From Acidovorax sp. A1169 (GTDB taxonomy: Bacteria; Pseudomonadota; Gammaproteobacteria; Burkholderiales; Burkholderiaceae_C), in the NCBI RefSeq assembly GCF_030704685.1, contig NZ_JAUZDX010000008.1, positions 62,001-126,000 of the forward strand: a stretch of DNA of 64,000 nt, given 5' to 3'. A model generated the notes under the pieces. The model saw nothing but the letters and a program-made list of their open reading frames with translations, was not told the origin of the DNA and ran no database searches. Positions 16,855 to 24,567 of this stretch are shown piece by piece (within the stretch, counting starts at the first letter, position 1; each line of letters starts with the position of its first letter). The translations under genes were made by a program, and so were the position numbers.

Positions 16855-17634
16855 TCAGCGGGTCACGGCGGAGGCGGGTGCTGCGGGCTTGCGGTGAAAG
16901 CGCACCCGCTTGGCCCACAGACGGAGGGCCTGCCAGTGGATGCGGGCGATCACCGCCAGCGTCATCGCCGGGTAGCCCCACAGCGCCTGGCGCAGGGTCT
17001 TGCGGGTGATGGGCGAGAGCGTGCCGCTCACGCTGGTCTGCAGCAGCGGGCCGTTGGCGTCGTCGTGGTCGATGCGTACCACGGTGCGCTCCAGCCCGCC
17101 CTGCACCGCGCGCAGGAAGCGGAAACGGTATCCGCCGCTGATGTCGCAGAACGGCGAGACATGGAACACCTTGCGCGCATGCTGCTCGGCGCCGTAGCGC
17201 GGCTGGTCCAGCAGGTAGCAGTGGCGCTCGCCAAAGGTGTTGTTGACCTCGACCACGATGGCGCGCAGGCTGCCGTCCGGGCGGTGGCAGTACCAGAAGC
17301 TCACGGGCTTGAAGGTGTAGCCCAGCACCCGCGGGTAGCAGTGCAGCCAGACCTCGCCCGTGGCGTCCGCGATGCCTTCGGTGCGCAGCAATTCGTCGAT
17401 CCAGGCGAGTGCGCCGCCCTGGGCGTCGCTGCGGCCATCGCCATGGTCGCTATCGTGAAAGCTGATGGTGCCCCTGCGGTTCACGGCCAGCAGCCCGGCT
17501 GCCTGCGCGCGCAGTGAGCGCATGGGCAGCATCAGGAAGAAGGTGGGGTAGGCAAATGCATTCCGCTGGGGGCGCAGGCGCGTATGGCGCACCTGGCCAA
17601 AGCCCAGCAGCGGCTCGGCGGTGCGGGTGTCCAT
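16855..17634 (-). CDS. DUF1365 protein
   Basis: A 259-residue DUF1365 protein. Recognised blocks: GQVRHTRLRPQRNAFAYPTF at the start, LHCYPRVLGYTFKPVSFWYC, VVEVNNTFGERHCYLL, KVFHVSPFCDISGGYRFRF and the helix TLAVIARIHWQALRLWAKRV, a probable membrane-surface helix. The biochemical role is not established; the family travels with the FAD oxidoreductase and a Cfa-like enzyme in many proteobacteria, and a homologue belongs to the sigmaE/ChrR singlet-oxygen response of Rhodobacter (from memory). Its ATG overlaps the stop of the FAD gene by one base (TGATG). A 45-base gap separates it from the Cfa-like gene, the largest in the operon. Confidence 0.88.
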   Translation of the reverse strand: MDTRTAEPLLGFGQVRHTRLRPQRNAFAYPTFFLMLPMRSLRAQAAGLLAVNRRGTISFHDSDHGDGRSDAQGGALAWIDELLRTEGIADATGEVWLHCYPRVLGYTFKPVSFWYCHRPDGSLRAIVVEVNNTFGERHCYLLDQPRYGAEQHARKVFHVSPFCDISGGYRFRFLRAVQGGLERTVVRIDHDDANGPLLQTSVSGTLSPITRKTLRQALWGYPAMTLAVIARIHWQALRLWAKRVRFHRKPAAPASAVTR

Positions 17635-18944
17635 CAGGCGGCCTCCGCCAGCGGTGCCGGCATGCGGGCCAGCAGGTGCTCGGCCACGGCCAGGCCCGAC
17701 TTCAGCCCGTCTTCATGGAAGCCATAGCCCGTCCAGGCGCCACAGAACCAGGTGCGTTCGCGGCCCTGGAGCTGCGCGACGCCCTTCTGCGCACGGATGG
17801 CCGCCAGGTCGAAGACCGGATGGGCATAGTCGTAGCTGTCGATCACCTGGTCTGCGGCGATCTGGCCCACCGGGTTGAGCGAGACAACGACCGGCTGCGC
17901 GAAGGGCACGGGCTGCAGCTGGTTGATGAGGTAGTGCAGGCACACGCGCGCCGACTCACGGCTGCGCTCGGGTGCGCGTTCGTAGTTCCACGCGGCCCAG
18001 GCGGCACGGCGTTCGGGCAGCACCGAGGTGTCGGTGTGCAGCACGGCGCGGTTGGCCTGGTAGCGGATGGCACCCAGCACGGCGCGCTCCTGCAGCGTGG
18101 GCTGGGCCAGCAGCGCCAGCGCCTGGTCCGAATGGGTGGCCAGCACCACCTGGTCAAAGCGCTCGGTGTTGCCGGTAGTCACCACGCGCACGCCTGCAGC
18201 GTCGCGCTCGATGCGGCGCACGGGGGTGTCCAGGCGCTTGTCTTCGATGCCCGCCACGATCTTGTCCACATAATGGCGCGCGCCACCGGCCACCGTCCAC
18301 CACTGGGGCCGGTCGCTCACCTGGATCAGGCCGTGGTTGTGGCAGAAGCGGATCATCGTGGCCACCGGGAACTGCAGCATCTGGTCCGTGGGGCAGCTCC
18401 AGATACAGCCCAGCATGGGCAGAAAGTACCAGTCGCGGAACGCGTCGCCGAAGCGGTGCTCCTTGAGGAAGTCGGCCAGGGGCTGCATCAGCGCGGCATC
18501 GGCCTGGGCTTCGGCCAGCCGCGTGCACAGCCGGTTGAAGCGCAGCAGGTCGTAGAGCATGCCCAGGAAACGCGGGTTCACGAGGTTGCCGCGCTGGGCG
18601 AATACGGTGGACAGGTTCGTGCCGCTCCACTCCAGCGTGCGCCCGCCGCCCAGGGCCTGCGGCACCTGCACGGAGAACGACATGTCGGACTTGGCGGTTT
18701 CCACGCCCAGGTCGGCCAGCAGGCGGATCAGGTTCGGGTAGGTGCGCTCGTTGAAGACCAGGAAACCCGTGTCGACGCCGCAGTGCACGGCGTCGCCGTC
18801 TGGGCCCGGCAGGGTCACGTCCAACGTATGGGTGTGGCCGCCGAAATAGCTGCCCGATTCGTAGAGGGTGATGTCGGCCTGGCCACGCAGCCGGTGGGCC
18901 ACGGCCAACCCGGAAATGCCGGACCCGATGATGGCGATCTTCAT
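17634..18944 (-). CDS. FAD-dependent oxidoreductase (amine-oxidase/desaturase type)
   Basis: A 436-residue flavoprotein and first gene of the eight-gene operon. The dinucleotide motif is at the extreme N-terminus (MKIAIIGSGISGLAVAHRL, then ITLYESGSYFGGHTHT); the C-terminus has the second flavin contact, WFCGAWTGYGFHEDGLKSGLAVAEHLL. The middle includes VDTGFLVFNERTYPNLIRLL and SDQALALLAQPTLQERAVLGAI, as in NAD/FAD-binding proteins related to phytoene and fatty-acid desaturases. With the Cfa-like and DUF1365 products it probably oxidises or desaturates a phospholipid acyl chain; this is inference. Expression should start at the ECF-like promoter at 19113-19140 and pass through a structured leader of about 160 bases. 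Confidence 0.88.
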   Translation of the reverse strand: MKIAIIGSGISGLAVAHRLRGQADITLYESGSYFGGHTHTLDVTLPGPDGDAVHCGVDTGFLVFNERTYPNLIRLLADLGVETAKSDMSFSVQVPQALGGGRTLEWSGTNLSTVFAQRGNLVNPRFLGMLYDLLRFNRLCTRLAEAQADAALMQPLADFLKEHRFGDAFRDWYFLPMLGCIWSCPTDQMLQFPVATMIRFCHNHGLIQVSDRPQWWTVAGGARHYVDKIVAGIEDKRLDTPVRRIERDAAGVRVVTTGNTERFDQVVLATHSDQALALLAQPTLQERAVLGAIRYQANRAVLHTDTSVLPERRAAWAAWNYERAPERSRESARVCLHYLINQLQPVPFAQPVVVSLNPVGQIAADQVIDSYDYAHPVFDLAAIRAQKGVAQLQGRERTWFCGAWTGYGFHEDGLKSGLAVAEHLLARMPAPLAEAA

Positions 18945-18945
18945 G

Positions 18946-18965
18946 GCCGGCTCCCTCTGGCCGGC
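18946..18965 (-). promoter_or_regulatory. Hairpin with the ribosome site of the FAD gene in its loop
   Basis: On the minus strand two copies of the palindrome GCCGGC (18960-18965 and 18946-18951) can pair, leaving the purine-rich ribosome site CAGAGGGA in the loop, one base before the ATG at 18944. It could limit or stabilise ribosome access; no experiment is implied. Confidence 0.4.
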
Positions 18966-18971
18966 AGGCTG

Positions 18972-19073
18972 AATAAAAAAGTTGCGAAGCGTCCCGAAAC
19001 GAATAAGAGAGGGAGGGAGGAGAAGCGCTCCAGGAGAACAGTCGGAACCCGTGGGACCGAAAGGCTTCGCAAC
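18972..19073 (-). promoter_or_regulatory. Terminator-like long-range hairpin in the leader of the lipid operon
   Basis: In the transcript, GTTGCGAAGC (19073-19064) pairs perfectly over 10 bases with GCTTCGCAAC (18990-18981), and TTTTTT follows directly (18980-18975), the form of an intrinsic terminator. The 73-base interior can form smaller hairpins, for example GGAG with CTCC. It lies between the ECF-like promoter and the first gene, so it could act as an attenuator. Alternatively it could mark the end of read-through from the glutathione peroxidase gene. Confidence 0.5.
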
Positions 19074-19112
19074 GTTAAAACGGGGGGACGCTCAACACGT
19101 CCTTGCTGTGGA

Positions 19113-19140
19113 TAGAGTAAGGGCGTTCTGCAGAAGTTCC
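19113..19140 (-). promoter_or_regulatory. ECF (sigmaE/AlgU-type) promoter of the eight-gene lipid operon
   Basis: On the minus strand GGAACTT (19140-19134) and TCTA (19116-19113) are separated by 17 bases. GGAACTT is the exact -35 consensus of E. coli RpoE, and TCTA fits the -10 TCTGA/TCTAA form used by RpoE and AlgU. It sits 48 bases past the glutathione peroxidase stop and about 170 bases before the FAD gene. No sigma or anti-sigma gene lies in the window, so the factor would act in trans. Confidence 0.6.
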
Positions 19141-19188
19141 AGAGCTTCTCCTGCATTTTTTTGAAGAAATGTAAAGAAAACATTACGT

Positions 19189-19773
19189 TCACCGAGTTGG
19201 TGCAGTGGCCAGCTGTTGTTCGATGGCCCGGACCAGTCCCTTGCTGTCCGGCGCGGTGAGGCTGGTGTAGCTGTCCACCAATTTGCCGTCGCGGCCCAGC
19301 AGGTATTTGTGGAAGTTCCAGCGTGGCGGGCCGGACATCTGTGCCAGCTGGCGGAACAGCGGCGAGGCGTCGGCACCGGTCACCACGCTCTTGGCGAACA
19401 TCGGAAACTTCACGCCGAAGGTGTTTTCACAGAAATCCGCAATCTGCTGGTTGTTGCCGCTTTCCTGCGAGAAGTCGTTGCTGGGAAAGCCCAGCACCAC
19501 CAGGCCCTTGTCCTTGTAGCGGGCATAGAGATCTTCGAGGCCTTTGTACTGCCCCGTGAAACCACAGAAGCTGGCCGTGTTGACCACCAGCACGACCTTG
19601 CCGCTGTACTGGCACAGCGATTGCGGCTTTTCATCCTGCAGCCGGGGGAAGGTGTGCTGCAGCGTGGCCGGGCAGGATTCGGGCGGGGCCGCGAAGGCGG
19701 ATGGAGCGAAGCCGAAAAACAACAGGGCACCCGTGGCATGGGCCAGGGCCAGAAAGCGCGGGAATTGGGTCAT
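19189..19773 (-). CDS. Secreted glutathione peroxidase family protein
   Basis: A 194-residue glutathione-peroxidase-family protein with an N-terminal signal peptide (about 1-29, ending APSAFAA), so it should reduce peroxides in the periplasm. The peroxidatic cysteine is in VNTASFCGFTGQYKGLEDL; QESGNN and WNFHKYL give the glutamine and tryptophan of the catalytic set. A second cysteine in IADFCENTFGVKFPMF is at the place of the resolving cysteine of thioredoxin-dependent members, so thioredoxin-like reductants are more likely than glutathione. The FPCNQF motif of classic members reads FPSNDF. ATG 19773 is used, which starts the signal peptide. It lies immediately upstream of the ECF-controlled lipid operon, which fits an oxidative-stress setting. 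Confidence 0.87.
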   Translation of the reverse strand: MTQFPRFLALAHATGALLFFGFAPSAFAAPPESCPATLQHTFPRLQDEKPQSLCQYSGKVVLVVNTASFCGFTGQYKGLEDLYARYKDKGLVVLGFPSNDFSQESGNNQQIADFCENTFGVKFPMFAKSVVTGADASPLFRQLAQMSGPPRWNFHKYLLGRDGKLVDSYTSLTAPDSKGLVRAIEQQLATAPTR

Positions 19774-20126
19774 GGGGACACCTGCCAAGTTGGATGGGGT
19801 CAATTTAACCAATGAATCATATTTTGTCCACATAAGTTTTTATTTGTACTGATCGGTATTTACGTGGAATTTCCAGTTGAGCCCTCTGCTTTGCCAGCAT
19901 AGGGGCGGGAAAACCGCAGTGTTGCGGGCACGGCCTGCGTAGACAGTAATACGCGGCCCGGCGCCATTTGGATGTGCGCTCGGGCCCGGTGCGCTCAGAG
20001 GACTGGGTAGGGGGAGGCGAAAGCCATAGTGGACCTCGGCAGGGTTGCCGTCCAGCCATGGATGAATGGTGTGGTTGTGGCGCCAAGGCCGCGCAGGCCC
20101 TGCGGGGGCTGGCCTGCGCCGCAGGC
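19774..20126. other. 353-base intergenic region, no gene seen
   Basis: Bases 19800-19880 are strikingly AT-rich for this genome and probably hold the minus-strand promoter of the glutathione peroxidase gene (TATGAT is present, but no matching -35 box). A 15-base GC hairpin at 20112-20126 immediately follows the HD-GYP stop codon without a T tract. Open frames here lack ribosome sites and recognisable domains. Confidence 0.5.
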
Positions 20127-21335
20127 TCAGACGAGAGGGAGCAGCCGATTGAGCGATAGCTGGACGCGCACGTCCTTGTGCGCCACCACGCCGACGATCT
20201 TCCACTGGGGCTGGGAGGTGTCCCTAGGGATCAGCTCACCGGTGGGCATGCCCAGCCGGTTGGTGACCACGGCCACGCGTGGCGTGGTGCCGCTGGCGCC
20301 ACGGCGCAGCACCACGGCGACTTCCTGGCTGGCGAGCTTCACGAAGGCCCCCGGCGGGTAGATGCCCAGGGCCTTGACCAGGGCGGCGCCGGCCTCGTCG
20401 ACCTTCTGTTCCTCGTCGTAGTAGCTGGCCTGCATGGCGGCGGTCACCGGCATGGGCGAGCGCGCGGCGCGCGGCGCCAGGCGGGCACCGAAGACGTCGG
20501 CCCGCTGGATCAGCCGGGCCATCTGCAGGCCGGGGCTCTTCTGGCCGAACGCGCCCGGGGTGCGGTGGTGGTGGTGGCGCACGGCCTCCAGCCACAACTC
20601 GCTGTGCACGCCCAGGTCGCGCAGCAGGGCCTCGGACCGGGCCGCGTGGTCCTCCACGGCGGTGATCTGGGCCGAGGTCAGGGGCTGGGTCTGCTGGGCC
20701 AATTGGTCCTGCAACTCGGTCATGGCGATGTTCATGGAGAGGGCTGCCTGCCCCACCACCTGCACCTGGGCCGGGGGCCAGCGCAGCATTTCCCTGGCTA
20801 CCACCATGCAGACGCAGGCCACCAGCATGGCGTGGGTGCCGCTGTACATGCGCGTCTCCTGCGCCGACAGGTAGATCAGCGCCAGCAGCGTGGCATCGGG
20901 CGACTGTTCGCAGTTGCGCGCCAGCTCGGCATGCAGGGGCTGGAAGCGGTCCGGAAAATCTGCGGCATGCGGGCTGCGCAGCAGCCGGGTCGCGCGGTCC
21001 TGCAGGGCGGGCCAGTCCACCACATAGGGCGGGGCATCGCGCTCGCGCGGGGAGGCCTGGGCACCGGCAGTCATCTTGATGGACGCCAGTTGCCCGAGGT
21101 TGGTGTCCTGGCGCAGCATGCGCTGCAGCTGGGCGACGTAGGCGCGGTAGCTCTCGCCGGACTCTTCCACGTCCACACACAGCTGCCGGCCCCGGGCCAG
21201 CATGGTGCCCAGCTCATCCTGCGACTGCACCACGAAGCCCTTCTGGGCCAGCAGCGCGCCGTCGGAACCCCGCAACGCGAATGGCAGGGGGTGGCCGAGC
21301 TGGATGGAATCGACGTTGATGGTGACGAGGTTCAT
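20127..21335 (-). CDS. Degenerate HD-GYP domain protein
   Basis: A 402-residue protein. Residues 1-100 form a small PilZ-like or DUF3391-like N-terminal region, unassigned. Residues about 140-300 follow the HD-GYP c-di-GMP phosphodiesterase layout: H168 (TRMYSGTHAMLVA), H230 (VEDHAARSEALL), four histidines at 254-257 (AVRHHHHR) and D280 (LIQRADVFGAR). The namesake HD pair in the LLHDIGK position is lost: the segment reads LSMNIAM, with M201-N202. The GYP loop is also absent. Phosphodiesterase activity is therefore doubtful; binding c-di-GMP or acting as a partner is possible. It stands alone downstream of the RND operon, behind that operon's terminator. Confidence 0.75.
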   Translation of the reverse strand: MNLVTINVDSIQLGHPLPFALRGSDGALLAQKGFVVQSQDELGTMLARGRQLCVDVEESGESYRAYVAQLQRMLRQDTNLGQLASIKMTAGAQASPRERDAPPYVVDWPALQDRATRLLRSPHAADFPDRFQPLHAELARNCEQSPDATLLALIYLSAQETRMYSGTHAMLVACVCMVVAREMLRWPPAQVQVVGQAALSMNIAMTELQDQLAQQTQPLTSAQITAVEDHAARSEALLRDLGVHSELWLEAVRHHHHRTPGAFGQKSPGLQMARLIQRADVFGARLAPRAARSPMPVTAAMQASYYDEEQKVDEAGAALVKALGIYPPGAFVKLASQEVAVVLRRGASGTTPRVAVVTNRLGMPTGELIPRDTSQPQWKIVGVVAHKDVRVQLSLNRLLPLV

Positions 21336-21371
21336 AGCAGTACGCCATTATCCCGCCGTGCCGGCCCCGTT

Positions 21372-21404
21372 AAAGGGCGCAAACCCGGGTGGTTGGCGCC
21401 CTTT
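21372..21404 (-). terminator. Terminator of the RND efflux operon
   Basis: AAAGGGCGC (21372-21380) and GCGCCCTTT (21396-21404) form a 9-pair stem with a 15-base loop, 38 bases beyond the RND permease stop. In the minus-strand transcript the stem ends in TTT then AACG; on the plus strand five T residues follow, so it could work in either direction. Confidence 0.55.
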
Positions 21405-21441
21405 TTGCAGGGATTCGGGGCCGGCGTACGCGCCCCCGCCG

Positions 21442-24400
21442 TCAGGGAATCGCCGGCGCCTCCTGCGGCCTGGATGCCGGGGCCTTGGGGGGCAGGCCGC
21501 GCAGGCGCCGCAGCATGCGGCCAAACCACTGGCCCACGTCGTCCACGCCCGTGAACACGGCCGGGATCACCAGCAGGCTCAGGAAGGTCGAGGTGATCAA
21601 CCCGCCGATCACCGCCACCGCCATCGGCGAGCGGAAGCTCGCATCCGCCGCGCCGAAGCCCACGGCAATGGGCAGCATGCCCGCGCCCATGGCCAGCGTG
21701 GTCATGATGATCGGGCGGGCGCGCTTGTGGCAGGCGTCGATCAGCGCCTCGAAGCGCGTCATGCCATGCTCGCGCCGCGCCAGGATGGCGTATTCCACCA
21801 GCAGGATGGAGTTCTTCGTCGCAATGCCCATGAGCATGATGAGCCCGATCAGCGAGGGCATGGAGAAGCTCTTCTGTGCGATCAGCAGGCCCACGAAGGC
21901 CCCGCCCAGCGACAGCGGCAGCGCCGCCAGGATGGTCACCGGGTGCAGGAAGTCCTTGAACAGCAGCACCAGCACGATGTAGATGCACAGCACGCCGGTG
22001 AGCATGGCCAGGCCGAAGCTGGCGAACAGCTCGCCCATCACCTCGGCGTCGCCGATGGTGATCTGGCGCACGCCGGGCGGCAGGTTCTTGATGGACGGCA
22101 GCAGATCCACGGCCTTGGTCACGTCGCCCAGGGGCAGGCCCGAGAGCTCGATCTCGAAGTTCACGTTGCGCGCGCGGTCGTAGCGGTCCACCACGGCCGG
22201 CCCGCCACTGAATTCCAGCGTGGCCACCTGGCCCAGCATCACCGGGCCCTTGGCGCCGGGCACGGCCAGGCGTTCGAGCAGCGACAGGTCCTTGCGTGCA
22301 TCGTCCTGCAGCTTGACGACGATGGGCACCTGGCGCGAGGCCAGGTTCAGCTTGGGCAGCGACACGTCGTAGTCGCCCACGGTGGCGATGCGCAGGGTCT
22401 CGGCGATGGCGCTGCTGGTCACGCCCAGATCGGCGGCGCGCGCAAAGTCGGGGCGCACGGCGATCTCCGAGCGGATCAGGCTGGCGGTGGACGACACGCT
22501 GCCCAGACCCGGGATGGTGCGCAGGTCCTTCTCGACCGCCAGGGCCGCCGTCTGCAGGGCCTGGGGATCGTCGCCCGTGAGCACCAGCACGTATTTTTCA
22601 CCCGAACCACCCAGGCCCACCTTGCTGCGCACACCGGGCAGGCTCTCCAGCGCGGCGCGGATCTGGTTCTCGATGCCCTGCTTGCGCGGTCGGTCGCCCC
22701 GGTCGGCCAGCAGGATGGTGAGCGTGGCCTTGCGTGTCTCGGCGTTGGCGCTGCCCATGAAGGGGTCGGATCCCGCCGAGCCGCCACCGATGGTGGTGTA
22801 CACGCTCTTGACGTGGTTCACCGCCGCCACGCGCTGGCGCGCATCTTCGGCCACCGTGCGGGTCTGCGCCAGCGTGGCGCCGGGCGGCAGCTCCAGGTAG
22901 ACCTGGGTCTGCGAGTTGTCGTCCGGCGGGATGAAGCCCGTGGGCAGCAGCGGGATCAGCGCCAGCGAGCCGATGAAGAAGGCCGCCGTGGCGACATAGG
23001 TGATCCAGCGGTGGCGGATGCACCAGGCCGCCCAGCGCAGGTAGACGCCCATCCAGCGCGGTTCCTTGTGCTCGCCCACGATGGGTTTGAGGATATAGGC
23101 CGCCATCATCGGGGTCAGCACGCGGGCCACCACCAGGCTGGCGAACACCGCCAGCGCCGCCGTCCAGCCGAACTGCTTGAAGAACTTTCCGGCGATGCCA
23201 CTCATGAAGGCGGTGGGCAAAAACACGGCGATCAGCGTGAACGTGGTAGCCACCACGGCCAGGCCGATCTCGTCGGCCGCTTCCATGGCCGCCTGGTAGG
23301 GCGTCTTGCCCATGCGCAGGTGGCGCACGATGTTCTCCACCTCCACGATGGCATCGTCCACCAGGATGCCGACCACCAGCGACAGCGCCAGCAGCGTGAT
23401 CACGTTGATGGAAAAGCCCAGCAGGTACATGCCGATGAAGGCCGGAATCACCGACAGCGGCAGCGCCACGGCCGAGACAAAGGTCGCGCGCCAGTCGCGC
23501 AAGAAGATCCACACCACCAGCACCGCCAGCAGTGCGCCTTCGTACAAGAGGTGCATGGAGCCGTCGTACTCCTCCTGCACGGGGGTCACGAAGTTGAAGG
23601 CCTCGGTGATCTCCAGGTCCGTGTGCTGCAGGCGCATCTCGGCCAGGGCAGCCTGTACGGCTCCGCCCACTTCCACTTCACTCGCGCCCTTGCTGCGGGC
23701 CACCTCGAAACCCACCACGGGCTTGCCGTTGAGCAGGGCCATGGCGCGCGGATCGGCAAAGGTATCGGACACCGTGGCCACCTGGTCCAGGCGCACATGG
23801 CGGCCGTCGGACAGGGACAACGTGAGGCCCGCGAGCTCCTGGGCCGACTGCACGGTGGCCAGGGTGCGCACGGGCTGCTCGCTGCCGCCGAGGTCGGTGC
23901 GGCCGCCCGCACTCTCGGTCTGCACCAGGCGCAGCTGGCGCGAGACGTCGGCCGCGGTGGCGCCCAGCGCCTGCAGCTTGATGGGGTCGAGCGCCACATG
24001 CACCTGCCGGTCGACCCCGCCCACGCGGTTCACTGCCCCCACGCCGCGCACGGCCAGCAGCTTCTTGGCGATGTCGTTGTCGACGAACCAGGACAGGGCC
24101 TCGTCGTCCATGCGGCGCGAGGCGATGGTGAAGGCCAGCACCGGCTGTGCCGCCAGGTCCATCTTGGTCACGATGGGGTCGCGCACGTCGCCGGGCAGGT
24201 CGCCGCGCACGCGCGCCACGGCCGAGCGCACGTCATCGAGCGCTTCCTGTGTGGGCTTTTCCAGGCGGAACTCGGCGGTGATGGTGGCGCCGCCGTCCTG
24301 CACCTTGGTGTAGATGTGCTTCAGTCCCTGCAGCGTGGCGATCGCGCTCTCGACCTTGCGCGCCACATCGTTTTCGAGCTGCGCGGGCGAGGCACCGGGC

Positions 24401-24552
24401 AGCGACACGGTCACCGAAATGGTGGGCAGGTCGATGTCGGGAAAGTTCTGCACCTTCATGCCGTTGAACGACAGCAGGCCGCCGAAGGTCAGCAGCACGA
24501 ACAGCATCAGCGCCGGTATGGGGTTCTTGATCGACCAGGTAGACACATTCAT
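21442..24552 (-). CDS. RND efflux permease, HAE1 family
   Basis: A 1036-residue proton-driven RND pump of the HAE1 family, the inner-membrane engine of a tripartite drug exporter (AcrB, MdtB and MexF are relatives). It starts with the first helix (IKNPIPALMLFVLLTFGGLL) and NFPDIDLPTISVTVSLPGASP. The proton-relay aspartates are in helix 4 (VVGILVDDAIVEVENIVRHL). Two large periplasmic loops and 12 helices are as expected, and IATKNSILLVEYAI lies in the late membrane core. AAGGAG precedes the ATG. It is the last gene of tetR-OMF-adaptor-pump on the minus strand, 15 bases after the adaptor gene. The substrate range cannot be read from the sequence. Confidence 0.95.
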   Translation of the reverse strand: MNVSTWSIKNPIPALMLFVLLTFGGLLSFNGMKVQNFPDIDLPTISVTVSLPGASPAQLENDVARKVESAIATLQGLKHIYTKVQDGGATITAEFRLEKPTQEALDDVRSAVARVRGDLPGDVRDPIVTKMDLAAQPVLAFTIASRRMDDEALSWFVDNDIAKKLLAVRGVGAVNRVGGVDRQVHVALDPIKLQALGATAADVSRQLRLVQTESAGGRTDLGGSEQPVRTLATVQSAQELAGLTLSLSDGRHVRLDQVATVSDTFADPRAMALLNGKPVVGFEVARSKGASEVEVGGAVQAALAEMRLQHTDLEITEAFNFVTPVQEEYDGSMHLLYEGALLAVLVVWIFLRDWRATFVSAVALPLSVIPAFIGMYLLGFSINVITLLALSLVVGILVDDAIVEVENIVRHLRMGKTPYQAAMEAADEIGLAVVATTFTLIAVFLPTAFMSGIAGKFFKQFGWTAALAVFASLVVARVLTPMMAAYILKPIVGEHKEPRWMGVYLRWAAWCIRHRWITYVATAAFFIGSLALIPLLPTGFIPPDDNSQTQVYLELPPGATLAQTRTVAEDARQRVAAVNHVKSVYTTIGGGSAGSDPFMGSANAETRKATLTILLADRGDRPRKQGIENQIRAALESLPGVRSKVGLGGSGEKYVLVLTGDDPQALQTAALAVEKDLRTIPGLGSVSSTASLIRSEIAVRPDFARAADLGVTSSAIAETLRIATVGDYDVSLPKLNLASRQVPIVVKLQDDARKDLSLLERLAVPGAKGPVMLGQVATLEFSGGPAVVDRYDRARNVNFEIELSGLPLGDVTKAVDLLPSIKNLPPGVRQITIGDAEVMGELFASFGLAMLTGVLCIYIVLVLLFKDFLHPVTILAALPLSLGGAFVGLLIAQKSFSMPSLIGLIMLMGIATKNSILLVEYAILARREHGMTRFEALIDACHKRARPIIMTTLAMGAGMLPIAVGFGAADASFRSPMAVAVIGGLITSTFLSLLVIPAVFTGVDDVGQWFGRMLRRLRGLPPKAPASRPQEAPAIP

Positions 24553-24567
24553 GGTGAATGCTCCTTC

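Noticed and set aside
18941..19192. Minus-strand frame of 83 codons (GTG start) that ends in an ATGA overlap with the FAD gene, a possible leader peptide.
   Set aside because: Its start lies upstream of the predicted ECF promoter, there is no start codon between the promoter and the FAD gene in that frame, and no ribosome site is clear.
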